DNA from: Augochlora pura
Lineage: Eukaryota > Arthropoda > Insecta > Hymenoptera > Halictidae
NCBI RefSeq assembly: GCF_028453695.1
Contig: NC_135778.1
Span: 2,294,001 to 2,358,000, forward strand
Length of the DNA stretch: 64,000 bases
Direction of reading: 5' to 3'
The position numbers were made by a program, and so were the translations under genes. The notes under the pieces are model-generated. The model saw only the letters and a program-made list of their open reading frames with translations, did not search any database and was not told where the DNA came from. Shown here piece after piece: positions 12,955 to 24,900 of this stretch (the first letter of the stretch is position 1; every line of letters begins with the position of its first letter).

Positions 12955-15900
12955 GTAATTTATATCACCATCGAACACGTCCGACAACCGTCGCGATCAA
13001 TTGCCGCGTTCCCTAACCTCCCGCGAGAGAAATGAATTCATTCAACGGTATCATTTATTGGGGTTATTGTTCCAAAAATATTTTCTATGTTCACTGCAAC
13101 CCACGCGTACTTATCACATATAAAATAACGGTACTATGATTGTTGAGGACGCTTTACGCGGTGGTGACGCACAAAAAGTTACGATTACGAAATAATGCAA
13201 ACTGTATTAAGATCAGCGAAAAGGTGGTTGATACGGAAACGTGTTCTCACTCGCGGCGCGTAAACAATAACGTTTGAGGCAAGCGGCGTCGTTGCACATG
13301 CCTGCAGGAGACGCGAGGTGGCGCCGCAGATATCGGGACAGACGTGAAGCGCATCGGGGCGCGCAAAATACGATTAGGGCCCATTCCAATAATGATAATG
13401 TTGTATATACATAATATTACTATAGTAATATTGTATATATAGTATATTGTATTCTATAGTAATATTACTATAGTAGTATTGTGTATATAATAATGTTATT
13501 ATATTTTCATACAGTAAGAAAATAATATTATAATTATATTGTATAATATATCTGTAATAACATTATTACATTATATATAATACCAGGAAAAATATTATAA
13601 CATACTATAATATAATATTACATATATTAATGTTACATAACATTATATAATAACACTATAACATACTTAATATTATCATTAATATTTCGTCACACCGCAG
13701 AGGAGCGTTGACGTATCACCGGCATTTCACGCGCCATTTTATCTCGTCGCTCGCGGCCCGTACGATGATGATCTCCTCGCCGGGACACCCGGTATATGAA
13801 CCTTATCCACCGCGTTGCGCTCGCAGCCCACCTCACCGGAGCGGCGGCGGCCGGGTTAAGAAAACTTAAAGGAGAAATATTTTCATGGCACGTTCGCAAA
13901 TATTTCACGCGAAAGTTGAGAAATTACGTGGAACGCGGGCAAAGAGTGAAATAACAAGGCTGCCCCGCAACCGGGCGAGAAGCACGCCTGCCCAAGAAAT
14001 TCACTCCGGCTTTTTATTTAGCCAACTAGAGAAGAGGGGCACGGTGTAATTAATTCGGGTCTTCTTCGGTGGCCGCGCGCGGAATTTCTCGAAGCAACGG
14101 CCATCGGCGTGTAAACAGCGCCCCCCTCCTCGAACGTCTTTGCGCGCCGGCCGATGAAGAATTGACGCGCGATCAACGAAAAAACCGCGACTCTTTCAAA
14201 GCCGTCGAATATTCTTCAGTTTCTTTTCTGTAAATTGCTGTCTTTGATTAAGGGTCGTTTTTAAGGGTCTGTGGTCTCTTATAACTGTTTGGTTATGGCG
14301 GTGGTGGTGGTGGGGGATGATTAACCCCTCGCAGGGCTCTAGAGCAGAGCTATTTATAATATATCTTTGTTGTCTCTGTCGATTGTTATATTGTTCGTTC
14401 GTTCGCTTTATTCGTTCAATTCAATGTTCTTATTTATTCAATATAATATTTGATGATTAACCAAGAATCGCAATAAAAATATTTACTAAATTCAACATTT
14501 TTATACATTCAATATAAAATTTGTTACTACCGTAATTCAAGACACTCTTAACCATTTGCACTCGAATGGTGACTCTGAGGCACCACTGAAATTATTCTAG
14601 TAAAATAAATAATTTTTATAACAATAAAGTTTAAATTTAAAAAATCATTAAGTAAGAATCGCAAGAATCAATTTTGTATCCCTAAAAGTGCACTTTATCG
14701 CATACTATAGAAATACTATAGATCAGGAAAATTGTATCAAATTTACTGTTAAAATGGCTTCGAGTGCAAAGGGTTAAGACTGGCACTGAACATGTTCCCT
14801 CGAAGCAATACAGCGATACAAAGCAGCAAAAGCACCGCGCAACAAAGCAATATAAAACAGTTGTTTTTAATGGTCGGCGAACCGATCGTTAATCCGGAGA
14901 GCCCGGCCCGAATCCTCGTCGCGAATAAAAACGTCCATTAAGCTGTATCCAACCGGATCAATTCATTTCCGACCGCGGAACAAAGTATTGTCCCTGACCC
15001 CGGCGAGGCCATAAGCCCGCTAGTACCGCGAGCAATCGCGAAAAGAGGGTGAACACCGAAGGATACCGTGGGATCCGCCTGGATACGTACGATCCACCGG
15101 ATTCTAACTCGAATATTGCGCTCGGGCACGCCTGTGCGCGTGCAACGTCGTCGTTTCTTGTAACGTGTACCGCGCTTATGAAGGATACGCGGTATATGCA
15201 TACTGGATATGGTGTAGGAAGGGAATATGTCAAGTGTCGCTACTGCAGAACCGCCGTAAGTGCATTCGCGAGCGCTTCCTGTAGGAACCTGCTTCGACCA
15301 CTTACCTTCTTGATCATGTCAAGGTTAGGGAATTTCTATTCGATGGTAGGAATATTCGGATTACGACGAAACGGGAAGCGAAGGTGGCCTCCGACGATCT
15401 TGTAAAATGTAAAGCTTGCGTTATTATAACCTCTCATATATCGTTGAATAGTTAAATTTCTACTTTCTTTGTTGCTTAGTTTCTTTGTGATTAAAGCTCT
15501 TGGTGTAATTAACAACCCTTGGTGGACTATTTTTATAATTATCGAGATTTTTATTTTAACAGATATTTAATTTAAATAAAAGAATTCGATGCATCGTGTA
15601 TGAGAAATGAAAAGTTAATTATTCTTGGCAATGAAGCAAGGGTTGGGAATTAAGTGCTCCCTAGTAACAACTGTTTCTATTTTGAACTATTTTCAATCTT
15701 CAATTTCGCTCGGCATTTTTAACTGTAGTGTATTTGAGATTGCACTATACTATACAGTGATATTTTTCTAAAAAGATTTAGTCGGTATAAGATATATATA
15801 ATTATTAATTACTGTACACACTCTACCTTATGGAACTTTAGAAAAATGAAAAAAACAATATTCCATCGAGGTCAATTTTTATTTAACACTTACAAATGGC

Positions 15901-18900
15901 CTTATACCAAAAGGGTGAAACTGTTGATCACAGTAACCGCTACCCTACGTAACATTCGAAATAGAGTTTTAAATCGCGAGCGCGTCGCAGGGCGAACGCC
16001 GGTTTCCCGCGAGTACCGTAACGCGATACCAAAAAAGAAAAAAAGAGGTCGGAACCGGCGAAACGACACCGAAAGCATCCCTTTCTTTACGACTAGGTAA
16101 TAGCGGTGACTGCGTCGACACGGCGACGCGCGTAATGAAACGCCACGCAACGTTACCGCCTCGGCGCGCAGAAGCGAAGCTGAAACAGGGGCACGCAGGG
16201 AACTCTGTCCGATGTGCAATATTACGTTCCGCAAACACGAGACGCTTCTCCGCCCGTTTTCGACCGCAAGCTCGTTACCGGTTCTCCCCGGCTTTCTTGC
16301 CGGCTACTTTTTCACGCGTTCCAGTTTACCTCCAGGTTTTTCCACCCTGGCCGCAGCCACGTGTTCCGCCTTCCCGCCGCTTCTTTTCCAACGACCGTGA
16401 GTCGTCCGCCATTATCGCGAGCACGGGCGTCGTCGAAGACGCCGCGATTATCGTCGACGATTGCCCCGTTGCCGGAGAACGAGTCGCTCGACTGGCTCCT
16501 CGTGTCGCCTCGTCTTCAACGATTTCGAGAATCTGCAGCTCGGCGAAAAATCCGACGACGCTTTTAGACGGGGGACGTTTTGTGGAATTCGTTGGTTTTA
16601 TAGGTTAGCTGGTTTCTATTTAGTTTTAGTTTCGGTTTAGTTTCAGTTTTGGTTGTTCTAATTTCGGTTTAGTTTTAGTTTTGGCTGCTTTAGTTTGAGT
16701 TTTGGTTGCTTTAGTTTTAGTTTTCGTTGCTTTGGTTTTAGTTTACTTTTAGTTGTTTTTTAGGTAAACTATACGGGGGTGAAATTAAGGAAATTAATTT
16801 TTACAGTTTTCTTGTTATTTACTTGGTTAAAGATAGGCGTAAATTTCATAATTTTAGACGAATGATGTTTCGTAGAACTTGTTAGTTTTATAGGTTAGTT
16901 GGTTTTTATTTAGTTTCAGTTTTGGTTTAGTTTTAATTTCAGTTTAGTTTTAGTTTTGTTTCCTTTAGTTTCAGTTGAGTTTTAGTTGTTTTTAGGTAAA
17001 TTATACGAGGATGAAATTAAGGAAATTGATTCTCATTTAGTTTGTTTTGGTAAATTATACAGGGGTGGAATTAAGGAACTTTATTTTTATTTAATTGGGT
17101 AAAAGTAGGCGTAAGATTAGGGTAGCGATAATCTCTCTGCTCTTTGGAAATAGCATAACCCACGAACCCATGAATTTTCGTTAAAGAAATTCTAGTTATG
17201 CGCACAACGTGGCCGGCAATAAATTACAAGAAATTTTCGTTCCGACGATTTATTTATAGACGCTACGCGATACCATATTTGCGGGACGGTGAATCACGTG
17301 GCGGCTACACACCGCGGTCATAAAATTTGTCACGGTCACTTCGGTCGGAATAACGCGTAACACAGCCACCGGTAATAATGAACAGCGAATTTATTAAATT
17401 AGATTAATCAACCAACATTCAAGCGGCATAGATCGAGAGAGAGAGAGAGAGAGATGTAATACGGTGCGTAATGAATTTTATGCGACAAATTTGACGGTCG
17501 GACAACTCGAAATTTTAATTGAAATTTGTTACAGTTACTACTGTCGATGTTTTTATTAATCGTTTTCAGTTAACGTTCTTGTTACAATAACAATGAATGT
17601 TTCATTAAATGTATCGGTATCGTGTGTTTGATATCGACGCGCATTTCAACGAATAAATAGAGAAAAGAGCGAATAAATAATTCTGTTAATAATTGTAATT
17701 AACGTTTTAATTGACGAAGCTGATTGTTGTTGAATATTAACCGGTCGTTGACACGAATGTTTTCCATCGGGCAACGGCTATTAATTTATACAATTGTATA
17801 ACAATTTGTACGATTTAATCAACAATCGTTAGGGGCGACCAATTAATTCGGTTACAATAATTATCGTACGATCATTACGGATGGTTTAATGCGATAGTTG
17901 CAAACGCGAATATACATATGTATATATTTATATATTTATATATTTACATATTTATATATTTACATATTTATATATTTATATATTTATATATTTATATAAT
18001 ATGAATATCTGTATGTTTACATATTTATATAATATCTATGTCTATTATATTTATATATGTATATGGAGACCATTAGAACGTTAATAAATAAATAGAATAA
18101 TAATAGTAAAGAGAAACACTATTTTAATTAAAACATACGTGAAACACGGAACAATTAATTGTCATATTCCGCGAACCGCACACGCCGCCGTAAAATCATT
18201 CTCGCGAACGTCACGTGGCAGAGAAACAACATTTGCGCATCATTCAATACTTATCTTCGGAAAACGTAATTCCTAACCTCACCCACCGGCGAAGCCCGTT
18301 TACGCGTGTATCGTCCGCGCTGACATAGGCCACCATAGTCGTTAAAGAGACACAATGACCGTTGAATTCTCGTTAATCAGCTTCCACGGAATCGCATAAT
18401 AGATCGCATTCATATGTTTGCGCATGAAACATTAGACCGATCCGCGAGCCATTAATCGTGCTGCGCGCGGTGCCCTTGTGCTTCGAGGCGCTATTAATTT
18501 TATAATTATTGAATAGTTGTGGCTGTCCAGGCTCCACGGGAATAATCCATAAGCGAGAGAATTATTTCAACAACGAATCATACGTCGGCCTAACTTTATT
18601 AAACAAGCTCTGATTTTCTTTATTAAATAAGCTAACTTTATTAAACAAGAAATGAAAATTGTTCGAGTTAATTGCAAATAAAGCGGAAATTATATAAAAA
18701 TGTATTTTCTCTTTTAATAACTTAAATAAGATTGTCTTTAGAGTTTTCTTTTTGTTTCGTCGGTTTTTAAAATGTCTACCCTCTCTTTTAATAATTTAAA
18801 TAGGGTACTTATATACAATATAAAAGTATCCTGTATAAGTTTCGTTTCTAATCACGTAATTTGGATGTGAAACAAAAATCGTCCACGTCGACTCTAATAA

Positions 18901-21900
18901 TTGTAAAAGTTAAATAAAAGTGTCTTCCCTCTTCTAATAATTTAACTAAGATATTTATCCATAATATAAAAATATTCTGTATAATTTCGTTTCTAATCTC
19001 GCAATGTTGATACAAAACAAAAATCGTCCACGTCAATTCTAACAATTGTAAAAATCAGTGTCTTCCCTCTTCTAATAATTTAACCGTGACATTTATCTAA
19101 TAATATAGAAATATACTTGGCAATTTTGTCCGTAATCTGGCAACGTTGACGCAAAAACAGTCACAGTAAATCCCGCGAGACCCGGGCGCCAGATAAAAGC
19201 CGGAACAGAGACACCGGGTTTTAAACCCGGGAACGTCCTCGGCGGGCCGCGTTCCCTCCGCTGATAATTACCCGAAGACCATAATTCACCGTACGCTTTT
19301 TCGTGTGTTCGCAGTTTTGGGCTGCCTACGTGCCGTGCGAATCCCAGCATCTCAACGCGGTCCAGCTGACTTTGGAGCAGGTGGACCTCATTAAGAGGCT
19401 CATAGAGAAGTACTCGCAACACATGCAGTTCGCTGCATCTTCAAGGGGTGGGTATCTCTCGCAATTATCTGAAACGAGTCGTCGTCGTCGTCGGTCGGTC
19501 GTCGGTCGCGCCGCGCGTGCGCGCGACACAGAAAACCCTATCCTATTTTTTCTCTTTTCTCCCCTCCCCGGGGGGGCGACTCTCTTTTTGTTCGTCGCCG
19601 GGCGAGAGAACCGCCAGCCTCCCATTAAACACGACTCGTAAATTCCGGTGGAACGGGAAACTTTTGCTTGTTCGCCCGGGCACATCGGCGGTTTCGATAC
19701 GATACCATTTCTTCTCGATTCGACAAAACGAGCGCCCCCCCTAAAAAGAGATTTCCGCCGCGTATCGAGAGGCTTTGGTAGCGGCTGCCAAAGTTACCGC
19801 GCCGAACTTCGCGCACGATTCTCGTCGGCGACTTTCATTGCCCCGTAGTGTCGGCGATCTATGAAATCTATTCAGTCGTTTCGTTTGTCGTTCGCTTTCG
19901 CGTTCGAATAACAGCGGGATTTGTATGGGTCGAGTTAGTTTCTTCCGTCGCCATTTATAAAACGACGGCGCTTTGTGACACCTGTTAACCAATAATTTTA
20001 TTATCATATTCGCTCGTAATTTTTTGACAATTTTCGACAATTTTATATAAAATTACAATATAAAACGTAACTCGTCGCGACGATGTTAACCCTTTGCCCT
20101 CGGAGCCATTTTAACTATAAATCTGAAATAATTCTTCTGCTGTACAGTATTTCCATTTTCAGTGACGCAGTGTATTTTATATATACCAAATTAACTCTTG
20201 CGATTCATACCAACAAATTTCGTGTTTAACAATTTTTCTAAAATTAAACTCTGTTGCTATAAAAATGATTTTAGAAGGTGGCAAAATAATTATGGCGGTG
20301 CCTCAGAGTGCAAAGGGTTAAATATCGTGAATGAATTTTATTTTTTTCAGAAATCATGGAGGCCCACGAGAGAGGCAGAATAGCATCCCTGATCGGAGTG
20401 GAGGGTGGACATAGCCTAGGAAGTAGTTTAGCCGTTTTAAGGACATTGTATCAATTGGGTGTACGGTATCTCACGCTCACGCACACTTGCAACACGCCGT
20501 GGGCGAAGAGCTCGTCGGTGGAGGACGAGGACGAAGATGGTGAATATTATTATATTATATTATATTAAGAACGAGATCTTCTCTCCCTCCTTCTTTATTT
20601 AGCCTAGAAAATTGTTATATAAATTATTAATCTACTAGATAATTGATTATGAACATAGTGAACTGATAATCGTGTGTATAGTGAGTGTATAAATATTATT
20701 ATAACTGCGGTAAATGAGAGGTTCCTGAGACCAATTGACGCATCTTTTTCCTTAGCAACATTCGTGGATTTATTTACGAATTATTAACATAACCTGACAT
20801 AACAAGGCAATCAAGTCAACGCGCGGACGAAGAAAAATTGCTCTATTTTTCCCCGTCGCCTCGCGTCAGCTGATCTCTTGTCTCATTAATCAGTGTCTCT
20901 TATTAATTAATGATTTTGCATAGAAAAGAAAGAACTGCACTCTAATATCACTTACAATACTAACATTAAAAGTAATATTAATCGTAAAGAAACTTGCTGA
21001 GAGATGAAGAAAAGGTAACAAAGCGTTTCATACGTAGCACAAATAAATCGACCTTAACCAAGAAATATCGTCAATTGGTTTCGCATCAGAAAAAGGGAAG
21101 AAACTTATGGGACACTCTAATAAATTGCCACGGTGGTTCCCGAACCCGTCCAAGAGTCTCGATCCCCGTTCCCCGCCGTGACAAACAAACGCGAACGACT
21201 TTAAAACAGGGTAGGAGAGACGACAAAAAAAAAAGTGAGGTTACGCTTTTGTTTCAGGTGGCGGTCTGACCGCGTTCGGGAAAGCGGTAGTCAAGGAAAT
21301 GAATAGGCTCGGGATGCTGATAGACCTCAGCCATACGGCGAGGGCTACCATGAGGGACGCTTTAAGGGCCAGCAAAGCACCCCTCATCTTTTCTCACTCG
21401 TCGGCGTTCGCCATTTGCAATTCGTCGAGGAACGTGCCCGACGACATTCTAAAGCAGCTGGTACGTCGCCGACCAGCTTCCCACGAAAATTCTAACGATC
21501 GCCGCGAAATCCGCGCAATTTCCGCGCCGGAAAGAATTACATCAAATTCAACGGGTTTCCTTTTCATTGCAATCATGCCAATGCAATTGTTTCATGCGTA
21601 GAGCAACGTTCGCGAGGACGTATATAAAGGGTGTCCCAAAATTCACGCAAGAAGTAATTTTGATAGAAAACACAGATTTATAATTAAAAATTGTAAATTT
21701 TTTATTGATTTATATATAGTATACAGTATAGGGTTATTTTTTTTTTGGTTGGCAACACTTTACCACACAAATGGCGCGAAATTCAAATCTTGCGTGAATT
21801 TTGGGACACCCTTTATTAACAAGAATTATTTACGCTATAGGCTTCTTTGGTAAAGAACAGTCTCACCGGTGGACGAAATTGTTATTAATTTTTTTATAAT

Positions 21901-24900
21901 ATAAAATGGAAAAGCGACGTATAATATTGATAGTGTTCGTTCTCGATGAACGTTTCTCGTGTCCGGTAAACATTGGTCAGCGAAGAACGACGCGAGACAA
22001 ATTGAAGGGAAAACGAGGGTTTCTCCCTTTAAGCGCGGCGTCCCCCTTTTTTTTCCCTGAGGGATAGATAATTATCCCGACTCGGTGGATGAGCTCTCAA
22101 TGGCCCGAAGCGTTCGCCGGACGACTCCTTTCTATTCCGGGGATGTTGCCCTCCGTTTACAGAGCCTCGCCCGTTACCTCCTCTGCGCACGGTAGACACG
22201 TGAAATCGAAAGTTCTAACAGGTGTGCCGGTAACTGATCGCTCCGGTCGCGTCTTCTTTATCCGTACGTTTCGTCGAGCAGCAGCGGCAGCGTCGCGCTC
22301 CCGGCAAAATATGCAAATGCACGCCGCTCGTCGTAAAGTCGGAGTGCCCTTCTGTTTTCAAGAAACTTCCGGGGAACGCGGGCTGATGCTGTTACAACTC
22401 GAAAGTCTCTCCATGCTTCTGGACAAATTTTTCACGATGCGATAATGTATGCGCGAGCTGTGTACACAGGGTGTCCAAAAATAAATTTTTGTTAAAAATT
22501 TTTGTTGATAATTTTGTTAATAAATTTTGTTAATAATTTTTCGTTTAAAACAGGGCTTGAAGCATTCCTCGGGGCATTCGAAGCAACTTTTTCCTTTACA
22601 ACATTTTTCTCCGAGGCTCCGTTTACGAGATATCGAAGAAAAACACGCGATTGGTTCAGCCGTCACGCGCTGGCTGATCTCGCCGCTCATTGGTCACTGC
22701 TTTTCTTTAATATCTCCTGAACGAAGCCTTTAGGAAAAATCTCGTAAAGGAAAAAGTTGCTTCGAATGACGTCCGGAAGCTCTCCTTTCTCGCTAACGAG
22801 TGACATTTTTTTGACACTCTGTATATATACGCACCCCTGTACATTTTTACAATCTCGAAACTGCCGCGAGTTAGCGAGTGCCAGTACGTGCAACCGTGCG
22901 CTCACATTCGCCGGTGGCCGTAAAACGTTCGGCGGGACCAAAAAAAATTCGATATGCGAGATCCTCCGCAACACAATCCGGCGGTGGCCACCATAACCTC
23001 CAGAATTTAGGGCGCTACTCGCCACTCTGGCTCTACGAGGTCTTCCACTTTGCTTCTATACCTTCTCCGCCGTTTCCACGATGTTTCCTCATCGTTCCGA
23101 TACCAAGCACGTCTTTTATCCTCTAATTAATTCATGGAACGGAGATTATTCTGTTTAAAGATATCGGCAAAAGGAGTATAAACGACGATGGAAAATTATT
23201 AAACTGAAAGAATGCAAAATAGATTGTAGTTGCGTCGTAAAATAGTAATGTGGGGAAATAGTAATCGCGATAATGTTATTTAAGACTTTGACCGTCGCAT
23301 TGACGATCGCAAAGATTTGTTGAAGAAAATTAAGATTATGGCAATGTGATCTATATATTTATATATCTAAATATCTATATGTTTATATATCTAAATATCT
23401 ATATGTTTATATATTTATATATCTAAATTTCTATATTTATATATCTAAATTTCTATATTTATATATCTAAATTTCCATATTTATATATCTAAATTTTTAT
23501 ATTTATATATCTAAATTTCTATATATCTATATAACTATATTTCTATTTATCTATATGTCTATACGCATCTACACATTTAAATTGATATTAAAAAATTAAG
23601 TCGTACAAAATCAGCGTAAAATGTTAACACAAATATACATAAATTCTAAATATGAACACGAATTATTTAGAAAATTCTATATAACAAATAAAGCAACTAC
23701 ACTTAACAACTATTTTCGAAATTAACTCTTCACTTCGCGCTTGGATCACTCGTCGGCCGAGCTTGCCCAATTTGTTAATTGGCGCGTTGTCGCGTTAATC
23801 GGACGATTTTCTTAAGAATATACGGGACCGATGAGGCAAGGGGACTGCGGATATCGGGTGGGCTTGCCGAAAAGCGAGAGAGACGCGGTCTGAGGCGGAC
23901 GCGGTTACGCGGGAACATTGCAGTGGATTCGGTCGAAGTACGTGCCGCAGTAGCTGCGGTCAGAAACTGCGGCGTGCGGAGGAGGCGCGCGGGTTTTAAC
24001 GTCTGAGGCGCCGCGAACGGACGTAAATTGATTCGTTTTTTCATCAATCATCGCCGAACGATATTACTATCGACGTTCTGCCCCGGCCCGGAAATTCACG
24101 GCCGTGATATATTAACATCTATCATTCAATATTAACATCTCAAAGTCAAGAAATTGTATTCTCTATTATCATAAAAATTAATATTTAAAAATTACATGTT
24201 TATATCACGATAAATTATGCTCTTTCGCAAACAAAAATTTGCTTTTACTTTCTTAAACGCCATCTTACTTGCTGACTGATCCACACAGTTTATCGTATAT
24301 TTATTATACCAATAATTATAATTATACCATATATATATGGCGTTTAAGAAAGTAAAAGGAAATTTTTGTTTGTGAAAGAGCATAATTTATCGCGATACAA
24401 ACATGTAATTTTTAAATATTAATTTTTTTGATAATCGAGAATACAATTTCTTGACTAACATGACATTGACTTGACAATTTCTTGAATATATATATACCAA
24501 TAATTAAGGCAAGATCGGCGATTGAAACGACGAAATTGAAGATTCGTTTGCTTTCGTTGCAGGCTGCTAACGGTGGACTGGTGATGGTAACGTTTTATAA
24601 TTATTTCGTGAAGTGTGGCTCTCAGGCGACCGTCTCCGACGTCGCCGAGCATATTTACTATATTAGGAACTTGATTGGCGTGGACCACATCGGTGTCGGC
24701 GGCGACTTCGACGGTATCAACAAGTACGTAACATTCAAAGTTCATCGTAGCCCGCGTCCGAGCATCGTCGAACTTCATTGAACGAACATCAGGGACGTCG
24801 GAGAATACGCGCGATTAACCTTTGGACGACGGGCGCCGGGTCTATTTTAACCAGGGAATTTCCTCCATCTACATTCTAATTGATTGATTAAAATTAATTT

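Larger units (their letters stand above)
12955..19314 (+). other. dipeptidase intron 1 (6.4 kb)
   Basis: No exon-like segment was found. It holds AT-rich simple sequence (13390-13690), one TTAA element (14548-14777), GC-rich patches at 15.0-15.3 and 15.95-16.6 kb with only accidental ORFs, the TTTAG-rich repeat (16585-17110), a TATATTTA run (17920-18062) and a roughly 165-bp tandem repeat (18780-19160). The 14.0-14.5 kb and 17.1-17.9 kb parts show nothing I can name. Confidence 0.6.

Noticed and set aside
15902..16608. Cluster of overlapping ORFs on both strands within dipeptidase intron 1
   Set aside because: CpG-rich composition explains the lack of stops; no frame has a recognisable product.
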